From Sulfitobacter sp. JL08 (GTDB taxonomy: Bacteria > Pseudomonadota > Alphaproteobacteria > Rhodobacterales > Rhodobacteraceae), in NCBI RefSeq assembly GCF_003352045.1, contig NZ_CP025815.1, positions 1,116,001 to 1,180,000 on the forward strand: a stretch of 64,000 bases of DNA, in the 5' to 3' direction. A program made the position numbers and the translations under genes. This document shows positions 20,220 to 28,060 of the stretch, one piece after another; within the stretch, counting starts at the first letter, position 1; every line of letters begins with the position of its first letter. A model generated the notes under the pieces. The model searched no databases. It was not told the DNA's origin and saw nothing but the letters and a program-made list of their open reading frames with translations.

Positions 20220-20687
20220 TTATCCGTTGGTCTTTGGGGTCGGCAGCGTCAGACTTGCCGATTGCGAAGGTGGCACGCATCCGCGCATGTCTGCAAAGGC
20301 AGATACAGCGCTATCCGCGGCCGATTGAAAGCCTTTGTCGATCAGGATCGCGGGATCCTGCAAATACGGTTCCAACGTGCCTGAAACCCCGGCAAGCTGG
20401 GCTTGCAGGGCGTCTATCCGCGTCTCGATACCTTGGGCGACCGCAGAATTCAACGTGCCGGTCTGGGTGCGGATGGTTTGCAGATCGCCGCGCAAGGCCG
20501 CCAGTTCGCCGGTCATGTCGTCGATACTGCTGCGCACCGGTTTCAACACTTCGATATTGCTGGCAAAGCTGGCCGCCATGTTGTTGGCCGTGCTGGTTAC
20601 GCGCCATGCCATGAACAGGCACAGCAGAATCAGGATCAGGGTCGCGTTGATCATGGCAACGGCGATGTCTTTGATGATTTTCAGCAT
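20220..20687 (-). CDS. Membrane-anchored coiled-coil protein, unknown
   Basis: 155 residues: an N-terminal transmembrane helix (MINATLILILLCLFMAWRV) followed by a helical, periplasm-facing stretch rich in Ala, Leu and Asp with heptad-like spacing (DDMTGELAALRGDLQTIR) that may form a coiled coil. The ATG at 20687 is preferred to a TTG at 20699. I do not recognise a family. It lies between the DUF2244 gene and ctaD on the same strand, with the ctaD terminator just upstream. Confidence 0.65.
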   Translation of the reverse strand: MLKIIKDIAVAMINATLILILLCLFMAWRVTSTANNMAASFASNIEVLKPVRSSIDDMTGELAALRGDLQTIRTQTGTLNSAVAQGIETRIDALQAQLAGVSGTLEPYLQDPAILIDKGFQSAADSAVSAFADMRGCVPPSQSASLTLPTPKTNG

Positions 20688-20830
20688 TTTGGGCCTCAAT
20701 TCGGGTGCCGAAGGCGTTTCTTATGGGCAGGGCCAATTTGCATGTCGGGCGTTGGGAACGCGGCGCGCACGGCCTGCCGGATTTGTCATGTCAAGATGAT
20801 AGCATATGCATTCGGCGGGTCCATGCGTTA

Positions 20831-20865
20831 CAAAAGAAAAAGGCCCCAAGCGGTGCAGGGGGCCT
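20831..20865 (-). terminator. Rho-independent terminator after ctaD
   Basis: Read on the minus strand, AGGCCCC (20859-20865) pairs with GGGGCCT (20841-20847), followed by TTTTCTTTTG (20831-20840). It lies about 25 bases beyond the ctaD stop. Confidence 0.8.
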
Positions 20866-20890
20866 TTTCCGTAGTCTGTGTGGCTGGCGC

Positions 20891-22564
20891 TCAGTGCGCG
20901 TGGCCTTTGTCCCAGTCTTCCTGTTTTGGCAGGATTTCGAACGTATGCTCGGGCGGCGGGCTGGGCAGGGTCCATTCCAGCGTATCTGCATATTCGTTCC
21001 ACGGGTTGTTTTGCGTCACCTTGGCGCCGCGCAGCAGCGTGTAGGCAACAACGCCAAAGAAGAACAGGAAGGACGCAAAGCTGAGGAAGGCGCCGATGCT
21101 TGACCACCAGTTCCAGTAGGCGAACGCCTCGGGGTAATCAATGTAACGGCGGGGCATGCCCTGACGGCCCAGAAAGTGCTGGGGGAAGAATGTCAGGTTC
21201 GCGCCGATGAACATCGCCCAGAAGTGCAGCTTGCCCGCCCATTCAGGGTACATCCGGCCCGACATTTTGGGCAGATAGAAATAGATGCCCGCAAAGATCG
21301 CAAACACCGCGCCAAGGCTCATCACATAGTGGAAATGAGCCACGACATAATAGGTGTCATGATAGTAGCGATCGACAGCTGCCTGGCTGAGAACGATACC
21401 GGTCACACCACCGACCGTGAACAGGAAAAGGAAGCCGAACGCCCACAACATAGGTGTCTTGAACTCAATCGAACCGCCCCACATCGTGGCAATCCAACTG
21501 AACACCTTAACCCCGGTGGGCACCGCGATCACCATTGTGGCCAGCATGAAGTAGCTTTGCTGGTTCAGCGACATGCCGACCGTGTACATGTGGTGCGCCC
21601 ACACGACAAAGCCCAGCACACCAATCGCGATCAGCGCCCAGACCATCGGCAGATAGCCGAACACCGGCTTGCGGCTGAAGGTTGCGATCACGTGGCTGAT
21701 GATGCCAAAGCCCGGAAGGATGATGATATACACCTCGGGGTGGCCAAAGAACCACAGGATGTGCTGGTACAGTACCGGATCTCCGCCACCGGCAGGATCA
21801 AAGAAGGTAAAGCCAAAGTTACGGTCCATCAGCAACATGGTGATCGCGCCCGCCAGAACCGGCAGGGACAGAAGAATCAGCCACGAGGTGATGAAGATCG
21901 ACCATGAAAACAGCGGCACCTTGAACAGTGTCATGCCCGGAGCGCGCATGTTCAGGAATGTCGTGATCATGTTGATCGCACCCAGAATGGAGGATGCACC
22001 CGACACGTGAACCGCGAAAATCGCAAGGTCCATCGACATGCCGCTTTCGGTGGTGGACAGCGGCGGATAAAGCACCCAGCCAACGCCCGATCCAAGCTGG
22101 TCATTACCGCCCGGTGCCAGAACCGAACACACGGCCAGCGTTGTGCCTGCGCAGTACAGCCAGAACGACAGGTTGTTCATCCGCGGGAACGCCATATCCG
22201 GCGCGCCGATCTGCAAAGGCATGAAATAGTTGCCAAATCCGCCAAAAAGCGCCGGAATAACAACAAAGAACATCATCAGGATGCCGTGGCCCGTGATCAG
22301 AACGTTCCACAAATGCCCGTTTGGCGTACAGGTTTGCGACGCATCCGCAAACATCCGCGCGCCTTCCATGCACATGTACTGAACACCCGGGTCCATAAGC
22401 TCCAACCGCATGTAAACGGTGAATGCGACCGAGATAAATCCGACAAAGGCCGAAACGATAAGGTAAAGAATACCGATGTCTTTGTGGTTCGTAGACATGA
22501 ACCAGCGGGTAAAAAATCCGCGCTGGTCTTCGTGATCATGTCCGTGAATGGCTGCGTCTGCCAT
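20891..22564 (-). CDS. ctaD: Cytochrome c oxidase subunit I (aa3-type)
   Basis: 557 residues with twelve membrane helices; the catalytic subunit of the aa3 terminal oxidase, which carries heme a and the heme a3-CuB centre and pumps protons. Copper and heme ligands are visible: GHGILMMFF (heme a), [14 protein letters not shown] (CuB His and cross-linked Tyr), WAHHMYTVG (CuB pair) and the [10 protein letters not shown] region with the heme ligands. It begins [13 protein letters not shown]. Other cta genes are not adjacent. A 36-bp palindrome lies in the leader. Confidence 0.97.
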   Translation of the reverse strand: MADAAIHGHDHEDQRGFFTRWFMSTNHKDIGILYLIVSAFVGFISVAFTVYMRLELMDPGVQYMCMEGARMFADASQTCTPNGHLWNVLITGHGILMMFFVVIPALFGGFGNYFMPLQIGAPDMAFPRMNNLSFWLYCAGTTLAVCSVLAPGGNDQLGSGVGWVLYPPLSTTESGMSMDLAIFAVHVSGASSILGAINMITTFLNMRAPGMTLFKVPLFSWSIFITSWLILLSLPVLAGAITMLLMDRNFGFTFFDPAGGGDPVLYQHILWFFGHPEVYIIILPGFGIISHVIATFSRKPVFGYLPMVWALIAIGVLGFVVWAHHMYTVGMSLNQQSYFMLATMVIAVPTGVKVFSWIATMWGGSIEFKTPMLWAFGFLFLFTVGGVTGIVLSQAAVDRYYHDTYYVVAHFHYVMSLGAVFAIFAGIYFYLPKMSGRMYPEWAGKLHFWAMFIGANLTFFPQHFLGRQGMPRRYIDYPEAFAYWNWWSSIGAFLSFASFLFFFGVVAYTLLRGAKVTQNNPWNEYADTLEWTLPSPPPEHTFEILPKQEDWDKGHAH

Positions 22565-22596
22565 GCGGGGTGCCTCCTGGCTGGTATAGTTTTACA

Positions 22597-22632
22597 CACG
22601 TGAACGGCAGACATAAATCTGCCGTTCACGTG
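22597..22632. promoter_or_regulatory. 36-bp perfect palindrome in the ctaD leader
   Basis: Arms CACGTGAACGGCAGA (22597-22611) and TCTGCCGTTCACGTG (22618-22632) match over all 15 bases around a 6-base loop. It lies 33 bases upstream of the ctaD ATG. It has no U-tract on either side, so it is not an ordinary terminator. It could be an operator or a stable RNA hairpin in the 5' leader. Confidence 0.55.
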
Positions 22633-22826
22633 CAGGATTACGAATGGTTCTAGAACGCCAGACCGATTGCTTCAATGCCCGACTTTGATCTGGCGCAAGA
22701 TAAATTGACGCGGGTAGTTGAAAATGAAGGGGAATAACCCGATCAGGCGCAGGTGGCGGGAATTGGCGGTGCGCCTGAAAAGCAAAGGCTATCGTGACGT
22801 TTGAGAGATAATGGTTTTGCGCACGT

Positions 22827-23200
22827 CTACTGGATACCTGCGTAAAACTGCGCACAAAGCGCGAAAAATGCCAGCGGAAAGGCAAAACGGCTGATTAGGT
22901 CTATGCGGCCGGCAATGGCTGTCCGGTCCTTTGACGCCAGATATCCCGTGCACAGTGATTGCAGCAAAGCCAGAAAGACAAAGACAGTGGCACCTGCGAC
23001 ATACCTGTCCAGCATGGTAAAGTAACCCAGCCGGGGCAGCATGCTGGTTGTGGAAAAAATGAATGCGATCATGGTCAGGACCGAGGTTGCGGACAGCCCG
23101 AGTTGCGTTCCGAACTGTTCGGGATTGATCCAGAATACACACCAGGACATGAAGACGATCAGACTGATCGGCAGCATGATCTTCCAGAAATAGTAGCTAA
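22827..23200 (-). pseudogene. Pentameric ligand-gated ion channel, 3' half (split by IS)
   Basis: The membrane part of a bacterial Cys-loop-receptor homologue. M1 is IMLPISLIVFMSWCVFWI with the conserved Pro, M2 is around LSATSVLTMIAFIFSTT, M3 follows LGYFTMLDRYV, and M4 is FAFPLAFFALCAQFY before the TAG at 22827-22829. The frame runs unbroken into the left edge of the insertion at 23200, giving SYYFWK before M1. The half has no ribosome binding site of its own. Joined to the 5' half with one target copy removed, it makes 347 codons plus stop. Confidence 0.85.
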
Positions 23201-24374
23201 GGAACGTCTGATCAACGCCTTCGGCTTCGCCGCCGTGCCGGCTTGAAGGTAGTTTGGGGCGTCAGACGTCCCATTTCCAGCGATTTTCCCGCTGTTTCGG
23301 CCGCCTGAGTGGCGGTTTCGGCGTTTTTGGGCAGACTCTGCCTCATGCTGCCAGCTTTCTCCGGGTCATGAACAGGTTGCCGAGGGCGAAGAGCGTGAAC
23401 AGATGCGCCCGGTTCTTGGCCAGCCCACGGTAGCGCGTCTTCACGTGGCCGAACTGGCGCTTCAGGATCCGGAACGGGTGCTCAACCTTGGCCCGGACCT
23501 TTGCGATGATCCGGTTGATCTGCACGTCGAGCGGATCCAGTTCGCCACCTTTGGGTGCCTTGCGCATCACGCCCCAGAACCGGCCTGCATCCTTGGTGAA
23601 GGCCGCCTCTCGTTCGGAATGCACGTAGCCCTTGTCCGCCCAGACGGATGTTTCGTTGCCGTGCAGCAGTTCGTCCCAGACCTGGCTATCGTGGGTCTTG
23701 GCAGTGGTGGTCTCCAGGCTGTGGACGATGCCGCTGTCTGCATCGACGCCAACATGGGCCTTCATGCCGAAGTACCAGTCATTACCCTTCTTGGTGGATG
23801 ACATCTCGGGATCGCGGGCCTTGGCTTCATTCTTGGTCGAGGACGGCGCATCGATGATCGTCGCATCCACCAACGTGCCAGAGCGCAGCGTGACGCCCTT
23901 GTCGGCAAGATAGGCATTCACCTCGGCAAACAGCTTCTCGGTCAGCTGATGCTTCTCCAGCAGGTGCCGGAAGTTCAGGATCGTTGTTTCGTCGGGGATG
24001 CGGTCATCGCCAAGCTCGATACCGGCAAACCGGCGCATGGCCTCGCTGTCATACAGGCTCTCTTCGGCCATCGGATCGCTCAGCGCGTACCAGCTCTGAA
24101 GGAAATACACTCGCAGCATCGTCTCCAGTGGCATCGGTGGCCGACCACCCTTTGACCCAACCTTCGGATAGTGCGGCTCGATCAGCGCCAACAGACGACC
24201 CCAAGGCACCACCGCATCCATCTCCGACAGGAACTTCTCGCGGCGCGTCACCTTCTTCTTCACCGCATCACCAAGGCCGGGAATGGCAGGCTGTTTGGGC
24301 ATCGGCGGGCTCCTCTCTCATCCGCAGAAACCATACCAAATCAAGCCAAAATGGGGAAGTTCTTCAGAGATTCC
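23201..24374 (-). mobile_element. Complete IS5-family insertion sequence, 1174 bp
   Basis: The ends are imperfect inverted repeats: GGAACGTCTGATCAACGCC inward from 23201 and GGAATCTCTGAAGAACTTCC inward from 24374 (minus strand), sharing GGAA, TCTGA and AAC blocks. The flanks are a 4-bp direct repeat CTAA (23197-23200 and 24375-24378), which fits the YTAR target rule of the IS5 group. It contains one transposase gene. It is inserted in the ion channel gene, in the same orientation. Confidence 0.88.
23343..24302 (-). CDS. IS5-family transposase
   Basis: A 319-residue DDE transposase and the only gene of the element. It has the N-terminal DUF772-like region (SKGGRPPMPLETMLRVYFLQ), then the DDE core: LVDATIIDAPSSTKN with the first Asp, SVWADKGY with the second, and KVEHPFRILKRQFGHVKTRYR with the Glu of the Y-(2)-R-(3)-E-(6)-K type signature. 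The frame is intact from ATG 24302, so the element may still be active. Confidence 0.92.
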   Translation of the reverse strand: MPKQPAIPGLGDAVKKKVTRREKFLSEMDAVVPWGRLLALIEPHYPKVGSKGGRPPMPLETMLRVYFLQSWYALSDPMAEESLYDSEAMRRFAGIELGDDRIPDETTILNFRHLLEKHQLTEKLFAEVNAYLADKGVTLRSGTLVDATIIDAPSSTKNEAKARDPEMSSTKKGNDWYFGMKAHVGVDADSGIVHSLETTTAKTHDSQVWDELLHGNETSVWADKGYVHSEREAAFTKDAGRFWGVMRKAPKGGELDPLDVQINRIIAKVRAKVEHPFRILKRQFGHVKTRYRGLAKNRAHLFTLFALGNLFMTRRKLAA

Positions 24375-25048
24375 CTAAGATAGCGCTCTGCCGAGATTTG
24401 CAGCAGATATCCTGACCTGAGCTGATCAACAGCCTCAAAGGTTTCTTCGACCAGCTCTGCCTGTATTCCGGTGATGGCCCAGTCGGATATGTTCAGCAAC
24501 GGCGACATGCCTGTAAACGCCTCGTCGTTGCGAAACACCACTTTGCCGATGCTCCAATCCAGCGGGTAAATCCGCAACGCAATCGTCTGCTTGTCGAAAG
24601 GGAAATCAGTCAGCTTGTGATAGCTAGAGAATGATCCAGAAATCCGCTGCAGATAGGTGATCTTGCCGCCTTCTTCGACACTTACGGTTTCTGGCCAGCG
24701 CGAAAACATGCGCCCTGAATTCTTCAGCACCAGATCAGGAAACCAGATGTCATCAATAGACAGTTTGCACCCGTCCCACGCGGCAAGCCTTGGGTCTGTC
24801 CAGCGCATACGGATTGCTAGATCAATTGAAATCGTTTGATTGACGTCGTCAATCTCAAGCAGGTCGGCGACCCGCAAACCAAAGGTAATTTCGGTGGCCG
24901 GCCCGGACGACCCCGGCCTTATGTCTGTTCGATAGGTGGGCGGCGCACAGGGGTTTTCCGGAACGGTTGTTTGCGCACGCGCGCCCCCAGGTGCCAAAGC
25001 CGCGATAGCCACAAAAAATACTGCAAGCACCATTAGAAAGTGACGCAT
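24375..25048 (-). pseudogene. Pentameric ligand-gated ion channel, 5' half (split by IS)
   Basis: The extracellular ligand-binding part of a bacterial pentameric channel of the GLIC/ELIC type. The signal peptide MRHFLMVLAVFFVAIAALAP ends near ARAQ; the beta-sandwich follows, with WTDPRLAAW, SIDDIWFPDLVLKNSG and the loop DFPFDKQTI at the place of the eukaryotic Cys-loop (no cysteines, as in other bacterial members). The frame crosses into the IS after RYLRES and stops inside it. Without the IS, RYL would continue into SYYFWK. The native ligand is unknown. Confidence 0.85.
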
Positions 25049-25192
25049 CCCGAAATTCCACCCTTTTCCGGCGTGCGCCCGTCACGCAGCCGGTTTGGCC
25101 AGTCTCTACAGAAACAAGGATTTGTAAACAGAACGATTGTTTGCTGCCAGTTTCAGACGCGCCAGAGTGGGGTTGAAGTGTGGCCGGACTGG

Positions 25193-25885
25193 CTAATCCC
25201 CGAAAACGTCCGCGAAACTTGTGCGCAACGCCACATCGACATCGTCCATCGTGACGGGCAAACCCATATCGACAAGGCTTGTGACGCCATAATCCGTGAT
25301 CCCGCAGGGCACGATGCCGCTGAAATGGTCCAGATCGGGTTCGACATTGATTGAAATGCCGTGAAAGCTGATCCATTTGCGCAGCCGGATGCCAATGGCG
25401 GCAATCTTGTCCTCGGCGGGGCTGCCATCGGGCAGGGGTGCCTTTTCCGGGCGGACCACCCAGACACCGACGCGCCCGCACCGGATTTCGCCCCTGACGT
25501 TGAATTGCGCCAGCGCCGCAATCACCCACGCCTCAAGCTGCTGCACAAAGGCGCGCACATCATGCCCCCGCGCGCCGACATCCAGCATGACATAAGCCAC
25601 CCGCTGCCCCGGTCCGTGATAGGTGTACTGTCCGCCACGTTTGGTCGGGTACACGGGAAACCTGTCCGGATCGGTCAGATCGGCGGCTTTTGCGCTGGTG
25701 CCTGCCGTGTAAAGCGGCGGATGTTCCAGCAGCCAGATACATTCCGGCGCTGTCCCCTCGGCAATGGCCGCCGCGCGCGCCTCCATCCAGATTTCGGCGT
25801 CATGATAGGGAACCAGATCGTCCGAGGTGATCCATTCTATGGGCACGCCATATCCTTTAGTTGCGGGTGCGGCTGGCAGCGGCAC
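25193..25885 (-). CDS. lipB: Octanoyltransferase LipB
   Basis: 230 residues. Transfers octanoyl from acyl carrier protein to lipoyl domains of E2 and GcvH proteins. Visible motifs: [28 protein letters not shown] (substrate loop), the catalytic Lys in [14 protein letters not shown] and the catalytic Cys in VPCGI. The start is the GTG at 25885; the next Met is inside the domain. It is relevant to the E2 protein encoded at 43971-45218, though the housekeeping E2 proteins are the main clients. Confidence 0.94.
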   Translation of the reverse strand: MPLPAAPATKGYGVPIEWITSDDLVPYHDAEIWMEARAAAIAEGTAPECIWLLEHPPLYTAGTSAKAADLTDPDRFPVYPTKRGGQYTYHGPGQRVAYVMLDVGARGHDVRAFVQQLEAWVIAALAQFNVRGEIRCGRVGVWVVRPEKAPLPDGSPAEDKIAAIGIRLRKWISFHGISINVEPDLDHFSGIVPCGITDYGVTSLVDMGLPVTMDDVDVALRTSFADVFGD

Positions 25886-26084
25886 GATGGCGCTGTTTTT
25901 GCCCAGCCCAACACTGGATGTCCAGATGAACAGGCAGAACGGCAGGCAGAACAGCGTGGCTGTAAACCGCCCATCTTAGGCGAAAATTGTCCGGACCAGC
26001 GCTCTGTCACGGATTTTTGCGGGCGAAAACCGATTCTGCTGCTATAATGAGGCCGTTCGTTTTATCTGTATAGGAGGGCACATC

Positions 26085-27359
26085 GTGTTTTCAAAATCCA
26101 TTTCCGTATTTGCAATCGCCGCTGCCATGGCCACCGGACCCGCCACCAAAGCGTCTGCGGATGCTGGTGATTTCGTCGCCGGTGCCCTGATCGGCGGCGT
26201 GGTCGGCCACGCGCTGACCAAGGAAAACCAGCGCAAGAAGGCAACCACTCAAAGAAGTACAACCCGCACCTACAACACGTTGCCGTCCACGCAGGAAGGG
26301 CGCGAAATTCAGGCGTCACTGAACTATTTCGGGTTTGATGCCGGTGCGGTCGACGGTCAGTTGGGCCGCAAATCGCGCAATGCCGTTTCAAACTATCAGG
26401 GCTATCTGGGATACCCCGTGACCGGCGTGCTTAGCCCGTTTGAACAGAATCTGCTGATCAGTTCTTACAACCGGGCGCAGGCGGGTGGATACGCGACGAC
26501 CCAGCAGGCGGCTGCCTTGCCGGATGGCACGCGTGGATTGTTGCGCGTTTACCGTGATGAAATGGCGGGGGGTGGCACTACCACCGCATCCGCACCGGAA
26601 CCGGCCGGAACGCTGGCCGCAGTGGCCGAGCCGGAACAGACAGCCCCGTCGCTGCCAAGCTTTATGAACGACGGAGCACCGCAGAAATCCCTGGCCGCGC
26701 ATTGCAATCAGGTGTCGTTGCTGACGAATACCAACGGCGGTTTCACGACCGAAGCCAAAATGACCGACGCGAATTTTGCCCTGAACGAACAGTTCTGTCT
26801 GGCGCGCACATATGCGATTGCCGAAGGGCAGGACCTTGCCGCCAAGGTATCGGGATACACATCGCAGGAAATAACCCAGCAATGTGAAGGCTTTGGCCCG
26901 GCCCTTCAGGCGCAGGTTGATGCTCTGTCCTATGAATCTGAGGATACCGTGACCCGTGATGTGGGTGCTTTTGCCATGTCGACAGGCATGTCGCCGTCAC
27001 AGTTGAAAGGCACCGCACGCATCTGTCTGGGTGTCGGCTATCGCACAGATAATATGGAGGTCGCGCTGGCGTCCGCGCTGATCCTTTATACGATGGGGGA
27101 AAAAGTCTATGGCGAACTGATGGGACACCATCTTGCACAGGGCTATGGCACAACGCAGGATCCCACACTGGCACTGCAATGGTACGAGAAAAGCTGGGAT
27201 GCACATAATGCCGGCCAGAAAGCTGCCTTTGCGCCGGGTCAGCCTGAACGCAACGCCCTGATCCACAAAGCTGCCATGCAGGTCGGTGGTGCAGGGGATC
27301 AGGCTGGTTCGTCTGTCACCCCGACAGCCGCCCTGCCAAGTTTTTCGGTCAGCGATTGA
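26085..27359 (+). CDS. Secreted peptidoglycan-binding-like protein
   Basis: 424 residues from a GTG start at 26085, with an AGGAGG ribosome binding site eight bases upstream. There is a signal peptide (AIAAAMATGPATKASA), a short glycine-rich segment GALIGGVVGHALTKE, then a PG_binding_1-type domain near residues 70-125 (REIQASLNYFGFDAGAVDGQ). The C-terminal half has a Sel1-like segment (HLAQGYGTTQDPTLALQWYE). Function is unknown beyond likely envelope association. A terminator follows. Confidence 0.75.
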   Translation: MFSKSISVFAIAAAMATGPATKASADAGDFVAGALIGGVVGHALTKENQRKKATTQRSTTRTYNTLPSTQEGREIQASLNYFGFDAGAVDGQLGRKSRNAVSNYQGYLGYPVTGVLSPFEQNLLISSYNRAQAGGYATTQQAAALPDGTRGLLRVYRDEMAGGGTTTASAPEPAGTLAAVAEPEQTAPSLPSFMNDGAPQKSLAAHCNQVSLLTNTNGGFTTEAKMTDANFALNEQFCLARTYAIAEGQDLAAKVSGYTSQEITQQCEGFGPALQAQVDALSYESEDTVTRDVGAFAMSTGMSPSQLKGTARICLGVGYRTDNMEVALASALILYTMGEKVYGELMGHHLAQGYGTTQDPTLALQWYEKSWDAHNAGQKAAFAPGQPERNALIHKAAMQVGGAGDQAGSSVTPTAALPSFSVSD

Positions 27360-27390
27360 TCGCAAAAAACCCAATCACAAGAACGCACAA

Positions 27391-27420
27391 CCCCGGCGCA
27401 GTCCAAAGCGTCGGGGTTTT
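27391..27420 (+). terminator. Rho-independent terminator
   Basis: CCCCGGCGC pairs with GCGTCGGGG (one G-U) around an 8-base loop, followed by TTTT at 27417-27420. It ends the secreted peptidoglycan-binding-like gene and precedes tRNA-Leu. Confidence 0.85.
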
Positions 27421-27485
27421 GCGTAAAAAGACACTTCACAATGCGTGCGCGGGGCGATAAACGGCCTTTACCAAGCCTTGGCTGT

Positions 27486-27571
27486 GCGGTCGTGGCGGAA
27501 TGGTAGACGCGCAGCGTTGAGGTCGCTGTGGGGTAACACCCGTGGAAGTTCGAGTCTTCTCGACCGCACCA
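27486..27571 (+). tRNA. tRNA-Leu (anticodon GAG)
   Basis: 86 nucleotides including the encoded CCA. The acceptor stem GCGGTCG (27486-27492) pairs with CGACCGC (27561-27567); the anticodon stem is CAGCG/CGCTG around loop TTGAGGT, so the anticodon is GAG, reading CUC/CUU. A long variable arm and GTTCGAGTC T-loop fit the leucine type. A GGGAC-GCAAA-GTCCC hairpin follows at 27576-27590. The gene marks the border between conserved backbone and accessory DNA. Confidence 0.93.
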
Positions 27572-27874
27572 ACTTGGGACGCAAAGTCCCCTAAAAATAT
27601 AGAAAAAACCAAAGTTTTTCGCGCTTTGTCTACCAATTTGTCAACCTATTGACTTGTGTACCAAGCTGGGGGTAAATGCTACATGTTGTGCAAACTCGGC
27701 CGTGTTGGCTGGGCATATGGACAAGGGTATATGGCAGACTACGGCGACCAAGTACGCCTAGGGTCTGATATCGGGCAACGGAAAACGGTTATGGATACGG
27801 TATAACGGCAGAAACCCGGCTTGGAGGGTGAAGAAGCCAGTCAGACACAACGACCTCCATTATGGGGTTCTGAC
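27572..27874. other. tRNA-adjacent spacer at the accessory-region border
   Basis: About 300 bases without a supported gene. It starts with the GGGAC hairpin and a short A-rich run, and ends with the leader of the AlpA-like gene. Integrases of elements inserted at tRNA 3' ends usually sit here, but none is visible. I found no second copy of the tRNA 3' end in the rest of the window to mark the other attachment site. Confidence 0.5.
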
Positions 27875-28060
27875 ATGACAAAGAAACTGTTGACCACGGA
27901 TGAGAAGATCGCCGAAATCGGCGTCTCTCGGCAAACATTATATCGCTGGCTCAAAATGGGCATTGGCCCGAAGTACTTAGAATACGGCGGGTGCATTAGA
28001 TATTTGCCTGAGCCGTTGCTCGCCGAACATGTTGGCGAGATGCGCGTGGTGAAGCCATGA
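27875..28060 (+). CDS. AlpA-like helix-turn-helix / excisionase-type protein
   Basis: 61 residues. The helix-turn-helix AEIGVSRQTLYRWLKMGIGP, followed by the wing-like YGGCIRYLPEPL, matches small AlpA/excisionase regulators. ATG 27875 is preferred to the longer frame from 27821 because the domain begins at once. The ATGA overlap with the primase-helicase gene shows they are one unit. Such pairs are typical of phage satellites and small integrative elements. Confidence 0.75.
   Translation: MTKKLLTTDEKIAEIGVSRQTLYRWLKMGIGPKYLEYGGCIRYLPEPLLAEHVGEMRVVKP

Noticed and set aside
27486-27571. Direct repeat of the tRNA 3' end marking an attachment site
   Set aside because: I looked for TCGAGTCTTCTCGACCGC elsewhere in the window and did not see a second copy, so no right boundary is claimed.
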